Of a stretch of DNA of 64,000 nucleotides, positions 33,695 to 42,928 are shown one piece after another (the stretch's first letter is position 1; every line of letters begins with the position of its first letter). Source of the stretch: CAZEHO01 sp964511945 (GTDB taxonomy: Bacteria; Actinomycetota; Acidimicrobiia; Spongiisociales; UBA11373); assembly GCA_964511945.1 (NCBI GenBank), contig CAZEHO010000006.1, forward strand, positions 46,350 to 110,349. Reading direction: 5' to 3'. The notes beneath the pieces were generated by a model. The model did no database searches. It was not told the origin of the DNA and saw only the letters and a program-made list of their open reading frames with translations. A program made the translations under genes and the position numbers.

Positions 33695-34659
33695 TCGGCT
33701 TGATCCGCACCGTGCTGGGAGACGTCGAACCGGCCGATCTCGGCATGACGTACGCTCACGAACACGTCATTCTCGATTCACCTCTGGTCGAGGATCGGTT
33801 TCCCCACATCCTCCTGAACAGCCTGGAGGCTGCGGTTGGGGAGTTGACCGCATGCGCCGCTGCCGGCGTCGGTGCGGTGGTCGATGCGATGCCGGCGGCA
33901 GCGGGCCGCGACGCCGATCGGCTCGCCGAGGCCAGCCGCCGATCCGGGGTGCACATCATCGCCACGACCGGCCTCCACACCTCTAAGTGGTACCCGGGCC
34001 GGTCCTGGGCGAACGAGGCCGATCCGGAGACCCTCGCCGGCCTGTTCGCCGCCGACATCGAGGACGGAATCGACCGGTACGACTACTTCGGGCCCGTCGT
34101 CGAACGGACTTCGCACCGGGCAGGGCTGATCAAGGTGGGGACCCTCCAGCCTGCGCCGAACGATCGTGACATCCGTGTGTTCGCCGCTGCGGCGGAGACC
34201 CATCGCCGCACCGGCGTTCCCATCCTCACCCACTGTGAGGAGGGGGAGGGAGCCATGGAGCAGATCGACCTGTTGCGCAGGTTCGGGGTTCCGCTCGATC
34301 ATGTGGTTATCTCCCACACCGACAAGGTGCCCGACCTGGCCTATCACCTGGATCTCGTGGAAAGCGGCGTCAACCTGGAGTTCGACCAGGTACTGCGGTA
34401 CCCGATCGACCCCGACAGCACGACCGTCCGGCTGGTGGCCGGGCTCGTCGAAGCCGGACGGACCGATCAGCTGCTGCTGGCAACCGACGGTGCCCGCCGC
34501 TCCATGTGGACCGCATACGGTGGTACTCCGGGCCTGGCCGCACTGGCGACCGCGGTGATCCCGGTGCTCCACTCCGTCGGCGTCGATGAGGACGCCACCA
34601 ACCGGATCTTCGTGACGAACCCGGCGCGGTTCTTCGCATTCAGGGAGGCGATCGTATGA
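33691..34659 (+). CDS. Phosphotriesterase-like metal-dependent hydrolase (lactonase candidate)
   Basis: A 322-residue amidohydrolase-fold protein. The binuclear site of the family is complete: HxH in YAHEHVI, Lys in LIKVGT, His in PILTHCEEG, His in VVISHTDK and Asp in LLLATDGARR. Members hydrolyse lactones, phosphotriesters or related esters. In a sugar operon the likely role is opening a sugar lactone. The GTG start overlaps the previous stop by 4 bases, and its own stop overlaps the alcohol dehydrogenase start by 4 bases. It could share work with the SMP-30 lactonase at 36469. Confidence 0.88.
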   Translation: MIGLIRTVLGDVEPADLGMTYAHEHVILDSPLVEDRFPHILLNSLEAAVGELTACAAAGVGAVVDAMPAAAGRDADRLAEASRRSGVHIIATTGLHTSKWYPGRSWANEADPETLAGLFAADIEDGIDRYDYFGPVVERTSHRAGLIKVGTLQPAPNDRDIRVFAAAAETHRRTGVPILTHCEEGEGAMEQIDLLRRFGVPLDHVVISHTDKVPDLAYHLDLVESGVNLEFDQVLRYPIDPDSTTVRLVAGLVEAGRTDQLLLATDGARRSMWTAYGGTPGLAALATAVIPVLHSVGVDEDATNRIFVTNPARFFAFREAIV

Positions 34660-35684
34660 ATCTGCCGGAGACGACCCGAGCACTCGGGAAGCTCGCCCCG
34701 GGAGTCGGCCATCTCGGGCTCAGGGAACAGCCGGTGCGCCCGCCGGGCCCCGGTGAGGTCACCCTCGAGGTGATCTCAACCGGGCTGTGCGGGACCGACA
34801 TCCACATCGAGGACGACGAGTTCCCGACCGAGCCCCCGGTCACGATGGGCCATGAGATCACCGGTGATGTCGCCGTGCTGGGTGACGGAGTCGATCCGGA
34901 GTGGCTGGGGGCCAGGGTGGCCTGTGAGACGTACTTCGCGTACTGCGAAGAGTGCGAAGCATGCCGCGACGGCAAACCGAACCTCTGTGCCGGACGCCGC
35001 TCGCTGGGCTCCAAGGTCGACGGCGGATTCGCCCGCTGGCTCACCATTCCGGTCCGCAACCTGTGGCGGCTGCCGGAGCATGTCGGGCGCTATGCGGGTG
35101 CCCTCACCGAACCGCTGGCGTGCGTAACCCGTTGCCTGTTCGATCCACCGGTCATCGATTCCGGCGATCGTGTCCTGGTCGTCGGCCCCGGTGCCATGGG
35201 CAACCTCACCGCACAGTGCGCCAGGGCTGCCGGTGGTGTGGTGACACTCGTCGGTCTGGAGAAGGATCAGCACCGGCTCGAGGTCGCCGAGGCGCTCGGG
35301 ATCCACACGGAGGTCGCCGACGGTCCCGATGACGTCGGGATGTTCGACGTGGTGTGCGAGGCTTCCGGCCATCCGGCGGGGGCGCTGACCGCGTTCGGGT
35401 CTGTGCGCAAGGGCGGGAAATACGTTCAGGTGGGGATCTTCGGGAAGCCGGTCACCGTGCCGTTCGACACCGTCCTGTATCACGAACTGCCGGTGCGGTC
35501 CGGCAACGCCACCACTCCGATTTCGTGGCGACGCGCCCTCCTGCTCCTCGAAGCCGACCTCATCAAGCTCGATCCGCTGGTCAGCGACATATTCGGGCTC
35601 GACCAGTGGGAGCGGGCCATCGCGGCCACTCGTGCCGGGGAAGGAATGAAGATCATGATCGATCCGAGATTGGAGACCTCATGA
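34656..35684 (+). CDS. Zinc-dependent medium-chain alcohol/polyol dehydrogenase
   Basis: A 342-residue dehydrogenase. The catalytic zinc ligands are in LCGTDIHIE (Cys) and MGHEITG (His-Glu). The structural zinc site is complete, with four Cys in YCEECEACRDGKPNLCAG. The cofactor-binding loop is VLVVGPGAMGNLTAQCARAA. It resembles threonine, sorbitol or galactitol dehydrogenases. The substrate is probably a sugar or sugar alcohol of this pathway. It overlaps both neighbours by 4 bases (ATGA), so it is translationally coupled. Confidence 0.92.
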   Translation: MNLPETTRALGKLAPGVGHLGLREQPVRPPGPGEVTLEVISTGLCGTDIHIEDDEFPTEPPVTMGHEITGDVAVLGDGVDPEWLGARVACETYFAYCEECEACRDGKPNLCAGRRSLGSKVDGGFARWLTIPVRNLWRLPEHVGRYAGALTEPLACVTRCLFDPPVIDSGDRVLVVGPGAMGNLTAQCARAAGGVVTLVGLEKDQHRLEVAEALGIHTEVADGPDDVGMFDVVCEASGHPAGALTAFGSVRKGGKYVQVGIFGKPVTVPFDTVLYHELPVRSGNATTPISWRRALLLLEADLIKLDPLVSDIFGLDQWERAIAATRAGEGMKIMIDPRLETS

Positions 35685-36469
35685 CCGATCGCAACGACCT
35701 CGTCGGTCCCGTGGCTGTGGTGACCGGGGTATCGAAGGGCATCGGACGGGCGGGCGCGGTCGCGCTGGCGGAGGCCGGGGCCAACATCGTGGGCTGCTAC
35801 GGGTCGGATCACGAGGGGGCCGATCTGGTGCGATCGCAGATCGAAGCGACGGGTCGTGAGGCGGTCATCCTCCCGGCCGATACGGGAGACCCGGCGACGG
35901 CCGACATGCTGGCCGAGGAGGCCGTCTCTCGCTGGGGAAGCGTCGACATCTGGGTCAACAACGCCGCCCGGCTGATGGTGAAGCCCCTCATCGAGACCAC
36001 CAACGAGGACTATCACGGCCTGCTCGCCGCGAACCTCCACGGCTTCTTCTACGGATGCCGGACGGCGGCCCGGATCATGTACGTCCAGAAGCGGGGCCGC
36101 ATCATCAACGTGACGTCGGCTGCCGATGTGCTCGTGGTCGCCAATCTCGGCGCCTACATCACGGCCAAGGGTGGGATCCTCGGACTCACCAAGACCTTGG
36201 CACTGGAGGCGGCCGAGCACGACGTCACGGTCAATGCGGTGTCTCCGGGCGCCATCGACACTCCGCTGAACCTGAAGGCGTACACCCCCCAGGTGCGCAA
36301 GACGTATGAGGAGCGGATCCCGCTGGGCCGGATCGGGGCCGAGGAGGAGATTTCCGACGTCATCGTCTTCATGGCATCCCACGGATCCCGGTATCTGACC
36401 GGCCAGGAGATCGTGGTCGACGGCGGGCTGGTGATCAACGGCACCGTCGGCCACGCTCTGGACGACTGA
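35681..36469 (+). CDS. Short-chain dehydrogenase/reductase
   Basis: A 262-residue classical SDR. All hallmarks are intact: TGVSKGIGRAG (cofactor loop), NNAA in WVNNAARLM, Ser in INVTSAADV and Tyr/Lys in AYITAKGG. The ending YLTGQEIVVDGGLV is standard. It most resembles sugar or ketone dehydrogenases. The ATG overlaps the previous stop (ATGA), and its stop overlaps the next start (TGATG). With the Zn dehydrogenase and the lactonases it would form an oxidative branch of sugar catabolism. Confidence 0.92.
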   Translation: MTDRNDLVGPVAVVTGVSKGIGRAGAVALAEAGANIVGCYGSDHEGADLVRSQIEATGREAVILPADTGDPATADMLAEEAVSRWGSVDIWVNNAARLMVKPLIETTNEDYHGLLAANLHGFFYGCRTAARIMYVQKRGRIINVTSAADVLVVANLGAYITAKGGILGLTKTLALEAAEHDVTVNAVSPGAIDTPLNLKAYTPQVRKTYEERIPLGRIGAEEEISDVIVFMASHGSRYLTGQEIVVDGGLVINGTVGHALDD

Positions 36470-37308
36470 TGCTGACCGGGCGAGTTCTCGTCGACGGCCT
36501 CGATCACCCCGAAGGGGTCGCGTTCGACCACAGGTCGGGGATCCTCTACGCCGGCGGCGAGGACGGACAGATCTACGCGGTCGATCCGGCTGCCGGGACC
36601 TTCGAGGAGATCGCAAGGACTCCGGGATTCAACCTGGGGCTGGCGGTCGACGGGCGGGGGCGGGTCGTAATCTGCGACTCCGTGGACGCTGCGATCTGGG
36701 TGCTCGACGGCGGCGAGCTTCGCCGCCTGATCGATTGTGCCGACGACCGGAAGCTGAAGCTGCCCAACTACCCGGCGTTCGGACCGGACGGCACTCTGTA
36801 CTTCTCCGACTCGGGTGCCTGGAAGGAGGACAACGGTGCGGTGGTCGCTCTGGCGCCCGACGGCGAGGCGCGGGTGATCGACACCACGCTCCGGTTCTTC
36901 ACCAACGGCTGCGCGGTGACGCCGGACGGAGCCGAGCTGTGGGTGATGCAGTCGCTGGGGCCGGTGGCGAAGATCGACCTGCTGCACGGCGGCCCGCCCG
37001 AAGTGGTCGTCGATCTGCCGGGGACGGTGCCCGACGGGGTCGCGTTCACCGAGGATGGTGGAGCGGTGCTGACCTGCTATCGGCCCGACCGGATCTACTA
37101 CCTCCATCCCGGCGGCGAGTTGGAGATTCTGGCCGAGGATCCCGAAGGCACCCTGATTGCGGCGCCGACCAACGTGTGTTTCCTGGGCGGAGAACGCCGC
37201 ACCATGGTTTCGGCGAATCTGGGGCGGTGGCACCTGACCGCATTCGAAACCGATCTCGTCGGGGTGGTGCCTCATGCTCCCGACACCTGGGCGGTGGACG
37301 TCCTGTGA
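36469..37308 (+). CDS. SMP-30/gluconolactonase-family protein
   Basis: A 279-residue six-bladed beta-propeller. Family repeats are HPEGVAFDHRSGILYAGGED, LGLAVDGRGRVVICDSVDAA and NGCAVTPDGAELWVMQS, followed by DGVAFTEDG. The Asp/Asn/Glu metal site is compatible with EG, N and D positions in these segments. It would open sugar lactones to aldonic acids in the cytoplasm. It follows the SDR with a 1-base overlap, and a lactone from that dehydrogenase is the natural substrate. Strictosidine synthase-like paralogues with other functions exist. Confidence 0.88.
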   Translation: MLTGRVLVDGLDHPEGVAFDHRSGILYAGGEDGQIYAVDPAAGTFEEIARTPGFNLGLAVDGRGRVVICDSVDAAIWVLDGGELRRLIDCADDRKLKLPNYPAFGPDGTLYFSDSGAWKEDNGAVVALAPDGEARVIDTTLRFFTNGCAVTPDGAELWVMQSLGPVAKIDLLHGGPPEVVVDLPGTVPDGVAFTEDGGAVLTCYRPDRIYYLHPGGELEILAEDPEGTLIAAPTNVCFLGGERRTMVSANLGRWHLTAFETDLVGVVPHAPDTWAVDVL

Positions 37309-38288
37309 GCATCGCCGACGAACTCCGTACCGGGCGGCTGGTCAATCCCGACGCGGTGCTGTGGGTGCGGGAGTCGGAGGTCGCCTCCGGTCCGGCCGCC
37401 GGCACCCGCGCAATCGACGTCCGTCCGTGGGGTGGAATCGGATGTCGGATCTACCCCGATCGGGGCCTCGACATCGGCCAGGCATGGTTCGATACCACTC
37501 CGCTCGCCTGGGCCTCCCACGTGGGAGAGACCGGACCGCTGAACCGGCTCGAAGGCTTGGATTGGACCGACGGGTTCGGGGGCGGGCTCGTGGTGACGTG
37601 CGGGCTCCGCAACGTCGGCATGCCCTCGGAGGGCCACGGTTTGCACGGCAGCTTTTCCCACCTGACCGCCTCGCGCCTCTCGGTCGAACGGGTGATGGAT
37701 GACGAACCGCGTATCGTGGTGCGCGGCACGATGCTCGACGATGCCCCGCCGGCCCCCTTGCGGGTCGAACGCACCATCAGGGTCGCCGCCGGAGAGGGGC
37801 GAGTCGACCTGGTCGACACGACGACCAATCTGGGAGATGTACCGGCGGAGGCGCCGTTGCTCTACCACTGCAACTTCGGGTATCCGCTGTGGGCACCACC
37901 GGCGCAGCTTGAGCTTCCGGTGATCGACACCATTCCCCGCGATCCGGATTCGGAAGTTGCGCTGGGCGTCTGGCATCTCCCGCCGGAGGTCGAGGAAGCG
38001 CCCGAGCGCGTGCTGGAGCAGGTGTTGGATCCCGACCTCGATTGGGGCTGGGCGCGTCTGACGAACCCCGGACTCGGGGTGGAGGTGACCCTGGGCTGGG
38101 ATCGCGCCGAACTCCCCCGCCTCAACCAGTGGCTCGACCCGAACCCGGGAATGTCGGTGCTCGGGGTGGAGCCCGCCAACTGCTCGACCCGGGGTCGGGC
38201 GGCCGACCGCGCCGAGGGCAGGCTGCCGTTTCTGGAGCCCGGGCAGGTCCGGAAGACCCATCTGCGGATCGAGGCACGGCGGGTATGA
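37305..38288 (+). CDS. Aldose 1-epimerase-like protein (DUF4432 family)
   Basis: A 327-residue galactose-mutarotase-like beta-sandwich protein. The characteristic N-terminal IDVRPWGGIGCRIYPDRGLD and the central LLYHCNFGYPLW with conserved His and Asn identify the DUF4432 group, found in operons for unusual sugar use. It probably handles a pyranose or keto-sugar anomer. The GTG start at 37305 overlaps the SMP-30 stop by 4 bases. The stop overlaps the HAD gene start. Its catalytic role remains unproven in the family. Confidence 0.87.
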   Translation: MSIADELRTGRLVNPDAVLWVRESEVASGPAAGTRAIDVRPWGGIGCRIYPDRGLDIGQAWFDTTPLAWASHVGETGPLNRLEGLDWTDGFGGGLVVTCGLRNVGMPSEGHGLHGSFSHLTASRLSVERVMDDEPRIVVRGTMLDDAPPAPLRVERTIRVAAGEGRVDLVDTTTNLGDVPAEAPLLYHCNFGYPLWAPPAQLELPVIDTIPRDPDSEVALGVWHLPPEVEEAPERVLEQVLDPDLDWGWARLTNPGLGVEVTLGWDRAELPRLNQWLDPNPGMSVLGVEPANCSTRGRAADRAEGRLPFLEPGQVRKTHLRIEARRV

Positions 38289-38926
38289 AGCTCGAGGGAG
38301 TGATCTTGGATCTCGACGGCACCATCGGGGAGACCTTCCCGATGGCGATCGAGCTGATCTCGAGCACGATTGCGAAGTTCGGCGGTCCAAGACTCAGCGC
38401 TGAGGAGGTCATCGCGCTGTTCGGGCCCACCGAGAAGGGGATCCTCGAGAGCCAGCTCGGACCACGGGGGCAGGAGGCTTGGGAGAGCTACCTCGGGCGC
38501 TACGTCGAGATGCATGCGATGTGTCCGGAGCCGTTCCCCGGGATCCGCGCGGTCATCGAGATGCTGCATGACCGCGGAATCCCGATGGGGCTCGTCACCG
38601 GGAAGACGGCCACCACCGGCGGGCTGTCGCTCGAAGTCTTCGGCATCGCCGGCACGTTCGATGTGGTCGAGGGTGGCGCCCCGCAAGGCCTGGTCAAGGC
38701 GGAGCGAATCCGGAGTATCTGCAAACGGTGGGGGATTCCGACCTCGGCTGTGGTCTATGTCGGGGACCATCCGGGCGATGTGCGAGAAGCGAAGACGGCC
38801 GGTGCTGTGGCGGTGGCGGCGGCGTGGTCGGAGTTTGCCGATCGAGAGGTGCTGCGCGCTGAGGAGCCGGACGAACTGTTCGACGATGTAGCCGAGTTCG
38901 GGTCGTGGATAAGGTCGGTGACCTGA
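38285..38926 (+). CDS. HAD-superfamily phosphatase (phosphoglycolate-phosphatase-like)
   Basis: A 213-residue HAD hydrolase of the small-alpha-helical-cap type. Motif I is DLDGT with nucleophile D9 and D11 (VILDLDGTIGE). Motif II is LVTGKT, the motif III Lys is in GLVKAERI, and motif IV is YVGDHPGD. It removes phosphate from a small substrate, often a sugar phosphate or 2-phosphoglycolate. The ATG at 38285 overlaps the upstream stop, so it is the last gene of the operon that begins at the binding protein. It converges on the coiled-coil gene with 12 bases between. Confidence 0.9.
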   Translation: MKLEGVILDLDGTIGETFPMAIELISSTIAKFGGPRLSAEEVIALFGPTEKGILESQLGPRGQEAWESYLGRYVEMHAMCPEPFPGIRAVIEMLHDRGIPMGLVTGKTATTGGLSLEVFGIAGTFDVVEGGAPQGLVKAERIRSICKRWGIPTSAVVYVGDHPGDVREAKTAGAVAVAAAWSEFADREVLRAEEPDELFDDVAEFGSWIRSVT

Positions 38927-38938
38927 GCAAGGGAGAGC

Positions 38939-39322
38939 TCATTCCTCCCATTGGTCCAATTGCCGCCGGATCTCTTCAATCCGCCTTTCGATCTCGGGCC
39001 GGCCCCAGCTTTCGTCGACTTCACGGTTGAACTCGCGGGTCGAGCGCGCATCCAGCCCACCGGCGTGGGCGTGCCCGATGTGTCCGACACTGAGAAGGAG
39101 GTCGAGGATCTCGTTTCGGCGACGCCTCAAGTCCGCCAGCTGATGCAGCAACGACTCCCGCGATTCCGGAGCCGATCGGGCGGCAAGGTGGCGCAATTGC
39201 CTGCGCCGATCCGTGAGGCGCTTCCGTTCCTCTCCGGCCGAGTTCGGCAGCTCGGTCAGCCGTTCGGAGATCTCCCTGAGTTCGCCGAGGATGGCGTTGA
39301 GATCGATTGGTTGATCAGACAT
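38939..39322 (-). CDS. Small coiled-coil protein of unknown function
   Basis: A 127-residue, highly charged, helical protein. Heptad-like stretches are AILGELREISERLTELP, RLTDRRRQLRHLAARSAP, LLHQLADLRRRRNEILDLL and a C-terminal EIERRIEEIRRQLDQWEE. I recognise no domain. The ATG at 39322 lies within the last codons of the cyclase/ATPase gene (8-base overlap), so the two are made together. It may be a partner or regulator of that protein, or bind nucleic acid through its Arg-rich face. Nothing further can be said. Confidence 0.75.
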   Translation of the reverse strand: MSDQPIDLNAILGELREISERLTELPNSAGEERKRLTDRRRQLRHLAARSAPESRESLLHQLADLRRRRNEILDLLLSVGHIGHAHAGGLDARSTREFNREVDESWGRPEIERRIEEIRRQLDQWEE

Positions 39323-42158
39323 CGAGCACTTCCCGTGCCAGCCGTTTTACCGCTTCGTACTCCATCGACCGTCCGTCTGCGATCGCCGTTTCCAACTCCG
39401 GTGCCGGGAGGCCGAGCTCCAGATCCTCCTGGGCCATGCGGCGGTGCTCCGCTACGAAGTGTTCCGGCACGAAACCGGGGATGCTGTCCCGGGTCGTGTC
39501 GGTCGCACCGACGAGGACCGCCGCATCCATCGGCCGGCCTGCGGCGATGGCGAATCTGGAGACGGCAACGAGGACCTCCATCCGGTTGAGGACACGGCCG
39601 GGAAGCCGGAGGCTGTCCAACGCGGCCGAGAGGTGGTGGGCCGCCGCCGGAAGCCGACCCTGCTCCACCGCGAGAAGCCCGCGGAAGGCATGCAGCCACG
39701 GGATGGTTGCTGTGATGCTCTCGGTCATGAGCTCGACTCCGCAGTCGAACATCTCCTGTGCCTCGGTGAGGTTGCCCCTGGCGAGCTGGGCACGGCCATG
39801 CATGATCATGTGCCCACCGTGCTCAAGCGGGCCGAAGTCCCGGGACGGCTCGAGGCACGACGCCGACAGCTCGACTGCGCGATCGTACTCACCACGCATG
39901 TAGGCGATTGCAGCCCGGTACGAGGTGGTGCGGAAGGCGCGGTCGGTCGGCCATCCCAGCTTGGTGCGAGCCTCCTCGAAGTGGCTGATCATGGCCTCCG
40001 CCTCGTCGTACATGCCGAGGGCGCCGTAGATCTCGAGCCCGCCGGCCACCGTGTGCTCGTAGCGGCGATCTTCGGCCGCCATCAGCCCTGCTGCCCCCTC
40101 CTCGTAGAGGGTGAGCGCCAACCGGGGGTCTTTGTCTACCTCGATCTCGGCTTCGAGTGCCAGGGTCCAGGCGGTGGTGACATCGTCGCCGAGCGCTTCC
40201 GCCTCGGGCCTGATCCGTGCGATCACCAGACCCAAGGCCTCAGGGTCCCATCGATTTGCTGCGGAGACCGCCAGCTTCTTCAGGAGAGAGAGCCGCAGCG
40301 GACCAGGGCGATCGGGTTGCATCTGCAGCGCAGCTTCGATCCAGCCGTTCGCCTCCTCATCGAACGCCTGGAGCCCCAGGTAGTTGAAGAACTCGACTGC
40401 CAGCAACCCGCAGATCTCGGGGTCGGGAGCGACGCGAGACCAACTCAGCGAAGCCCGGAAGTTGTCCTGTTCCTCGGCCCGCCATGCAAGCCAGTCCTCC
40501 CAGTCGCCCTCGGGGACGCCCTCCTCTGTCGGCGGCCCGGCCTCGAGCAGGTACGCCCCGAGCCGTCGCATCGTCCCGTCGGTCTCGCCAGCGGCCTCCA
40601 GGTTCTCGGCTGCGTGTTGCCGGATCGTCTCCAGCATCCGGAAACGCGGAGAGGGGGGTTCCGGCGCCAGCACCAACGAAGTTTCGACCAACCGATCCAG
40701 TAGATCTGCTACCTCAGTGGGTGCAAGAGGATCTGATCCACCCACCTGCTCCACCGCTGCCAGAGTGAGGCTGCCTCCGAAGGCTCCGAGCCGCCGGTAG
40801 AGCACCTGCTCGGGCTCGGTCAGCAGGTCGTGGCTCCAGTCGACCAGAGCCCGGAGGGTCTGGTGGCGACGCATCGCGGAGCGGTCACCCTTGGTGAGCA
40901 GGTCGAATCGTTCGTCGAGGCGATCTGCGATCTGGGAAACGTTCAGCGAAGCCAGCCGCGCGGCTGCAAGCTCGATCGCCAGGGGAATCCCGTCGAGGTG
41001 CTGGCAGATCTCGCCGACGACCGGCAACTCGTCTTCGAGTTGCAGATCAGGACGGATGAGTGACGCTCGGTCGGCGAACAGCTCGATCGCCTCGACCGCG
41101 GGCAGGTCGAGCCCGGAGTCGGGCGGTGGCAGCCCGAGCGACGGCACCCGATAGATGGCTTCGCCGCCGATCCGCAGCGGCTCCCTGCTGGTGGCCAGCA
41201 CGGAGACCTGTTCCGCGGCGTGCAACAGGGCGTTGGCAAACTTGGCGGCACCGTCCACGACGTGTTCACAGTTGTCCAGAACCAGCAGAACCCGCTTGTC
41301 TCCGAGGTGACGGCCCACTGCCTCGGTCAGGTCGATTCCGACGGTGTTCTCGACACCGAGGACTCCGGCGACCGTGCCCGGGATCTGGATGTGGTCGGTC
41401 AGCGGGGCCAGCTCGATCAACCACACCCCATCGGGGTAGTCGTCGAGGATGCGGGCCGCGGCCTGCAGGGCCAGGCTGGTCTTCCCGATGCCGCCGGGAC
41501 CGGCGGCCGTCACCAGCCGGTGTTCTCCGAGCAGGCTCTGCACCTCCTCGAGCTCCTGCCGACGCCCGATGAATTCGGTGATCCGGTGCGGCAGGTTGTT
41601 CGGATGCGCATCCAGGGAGCGCAATGGCGGGAACTCAACCTTGAGGTCGGCATGGCCGAGCTGGAAGACCTGCAGCGGCCGGGTGAGGTCGCGCAGCCGA
41701 TGGGTGCCCAGGTCAAGGAGCGAGGTTCCCTCCGGTAGGTCGCTGCGGGCCAGAGCCTCGGTTGCCTGGGTCAGGGTGATCTGGCCGCCGTAGGCCACGC
41801 CGAGGAGACGAGCCACCCGGTTGAGGGTCGGCCCGAAGTAGTCACCGTCGCGATGTGCCGCAGGGCCGGAATGCAGGGCAACTCTGATCCGCAACGGCGG
41901 CAGGGGGTCCCACGGCTCGTCGTCGAATGCCTGCTGCACAGCGACTGCCGCCCGCACTGCATCAGGTGCAGAAGCGAAGACGGCACACACCCCATCACCG
42001 GTGTGCTTGAAGACCGTGCCACCACACGAGGTCACCGACTCGGTGAGCAGCCGGTCGTGGATCTCCAGCGCTCCCTGCATCTGCTGCGGGTATTGCTCCC
42101 ACACCGCGGTCGAGCCTTCGATGTCGGTGAAGAAGAAGGTGGCGTCGACCTCGCTCAT
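39315..42158 (-). CDS. Class III nucleotide cyclase domain fused to STAND/NB-ARC-type ATPase and TPR-like regulator
   Basis: A 947-residue cytoplasmic signalling protein. The N-terminal cyclase domain (1-165) has metal Asp D12 (FFFTDIEGST) and D55, the purine-specifying Lys K51 (VFKHTGDG), and the N113/R117 pair (TLNRVARL). It is therefore likely active and adenylate-type. A P-loop ATPase follows: Walker A AAGPGGIGKTS (about 219-228), VLLVLDNCEHV and LATSREPLRIGG, which is LuxR/AfsR-like. The C-terminal half is helical TPR-like repeats. No DNA-binding C-terminus is seen. It lies between the HAD gene and nagB. A coiled-coil gene overlaps its end. Confidence 0.88.
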   Translation of the reverse strand: MSEVDATFFFTDIEGSTAVWEQYPQQMQGALEIHDRLLTESVTSCGGTVFKHTGDGVCAVFASAPDAVRAAVAVQQAFDDEPWDPLPPLRIRVALHSGPAAHRDGDYFGPTLNRVARLLGVAYGGQITLTQATEALARSDLPEGTSLLDLGTHRLRDLTRPLQVFQLGHADLKVEFPPLRSLDAHPNNLPHRITEFIGRRQELEEVQSLLGEHRLVTAAGPGGIGKTSLALQAAARILDDYPDGVWLIELAPLTDHIQIPGTVAGVLGVENTVGIDLTEAVGRHLGDKRVLLVLDNCEHVVDGAAKFANALLHAAEQVSVLATSREPLRIGGEAIYRVPSLGLPPPDSGLDLPAVEAIELFADRASLIRPDLQLEDELPVVGEICQHLDGIPLAIELAAARLASLNVSQIADRLDERFDLLTKGDRSAMRRHQTLRALVDWSHDLLTEPEQVLYRRLGAFGGSLTLAAVEQVGGSDPLAPTEVADLLDRLVETSLVLAPEPPSPRFRMLETIRQHAAENLEAAGETDGTMRRLGAYLLEAGPPTEEGVPEGDWEDWLAWRAEEQDNFRASLSWSRVAPDPEICGLLAVEFFNYLGLQAFDEEANGWIEAALQMQPDRPGPLRLSLLKKLAVSAANRWDPEALGLVIARIRPEAEALGDDVTTAWTLALEAEIEVDKDPRLALTLYEEGAAGLMAAEDRRYEHTVAGGLEIYGALGMYDEAEAMISHFEEARTKLGWPTDRAFRTTSYRAAIAYMRGEYDRAVELSASCLEPSRDFGPLEHGGHMIMHGRAQLARGNLTEAQEMFDCGVELMTESITATIPWLHAFRGLLAVEQGRLPAAAHHLSAALDSLRLPGRVLNRMEVLVAVSRFAIAAGRPMDAAVLVGATDTTRDSIPGFVPEHFVAEHRRMAQEDLELGLPAPELETAIADGRSMEYEAVKRLAREVLDV

Positions 42159-42220
42159 CCCAAGGCCTCCCTCCCTTGGGTGACGTCACCAATCGTATGT
42201 GAACAGTGGGTGCCGGCGCG

Positions 42221-42928
42221 CTAACCGAGTAGTGAGGCGGCCGCCTCGTCGGCGAAGACGACGGTGTTCGGATGTTCCTGCAGGAAGCTGGCCGGCACCT
42301 CCGGCCCGACGGGACCCCGCAGGGCTTCGTACAGAATCCCCGCTTTGTGTTCTTCGGTGACCAGTAGCCAGATCTCCTTCGAGGCCAGCACCTGAGCCAG
42401 GCCGAGGGTGAGCCCCATCTGTGGTGGAGCGCCGTCTCCGTACCGCTCTGCGGCCTGCACCGTCGACGCGGCCAGCCCGACGATCCGGGTGCCAGTGTCC
42501 GCCGCTGACCCGGGCTCGTTGAGTCCGAGGTGCCCGTTGCCGCCGATCCCGAGCAGTGTCAGATCGAGTCCACCGTCGGCCACAAGTGCCTCATAACGAG
42601 CGCACTCGTCGAGGAACGACTCCGCCTCGGGGTCGAGGCGATGCAACACGGCTGGGGAGTGGTCGAGCAGGTCGAGCAGATCGCGGCGCAACATCTCGTC
42701 GCAGCGGGCCGGGTGACCGGCCGGGAGGACGAACTCGTCGAGCAGGAACACCTCGGTTGCGTCGAGCCGCCCTCCGCCGGCTGCAAAGGCCGCATACGCC
42801 GGCAGTGGCGTGCTGCCGGTCGGGAGGCAGAGCCGCAATCCGGGGTGATCGGAGAGACGGCGGGCGAGGCGGTCACCGACCGCCTCGCCCCACTCCTCGG
42901 TCGCGATGATCTCGGTGGTCGGGCTCAC
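42221..42928 (-). CDS. nagB: Glucosamine-6-phosphate deaminase/isomerase
   Basis: A 235-residue enzyme converting glucosamine-6-phosphate to fructose-6-phosphate and ammonia. The substrate loop is LCLPTGSTPLPAYAAF, the catalytic Asp is in VFLLDEFVLP, and the conserved GIGGNGHLGLNEPG has the active-site His and Glu. Asn replaces the Asp used by E. coli NagB at GxDGH, a variant that I believe occurs in Gram-positive NagB. The start is GTG 42928, overlapping the stop of the Gfo/Idh gene (GTGA). It is probably controlled from the palindrome at 44147. Confidence 0.9.
   Translation of the reverse strand: MSPTTEIIATEEWGEAVGDRLARRLSDHPGLRLCLPTGSTPLPAYAAFAAGGGRLDATEVFLLDEFVLPAGHPARCDEMLRRDLLDLLDHSPAVLHRLDPEAESFLDECARYEALVADGGLDLTLLGIGGNGHLGLNEPGSAADTGTRIVGLAASTVQAAERYGDGAPPQMGLTLGLAQVLASKEIWLLVTEEHKAGILYEALRGPVGPEVPASFLQEHPNTVVFADEAAASLLG

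Noticed and set aside
39444..40703. 419-codon plus-strand frame opposite the cyclase/ATPase gene
   Set aside because: It is antisense to helical TPR-like coding sequence with clear domain structure upstream. No motifs are visible.
42221..42928. Missing Asp in the NagB active-site loop (GNGH instead of GDGH)
   Set aside because: Asn at this place is, to my knowledge, a normal variant in Gram-positive NagB, and the other catalytic residues are intact.
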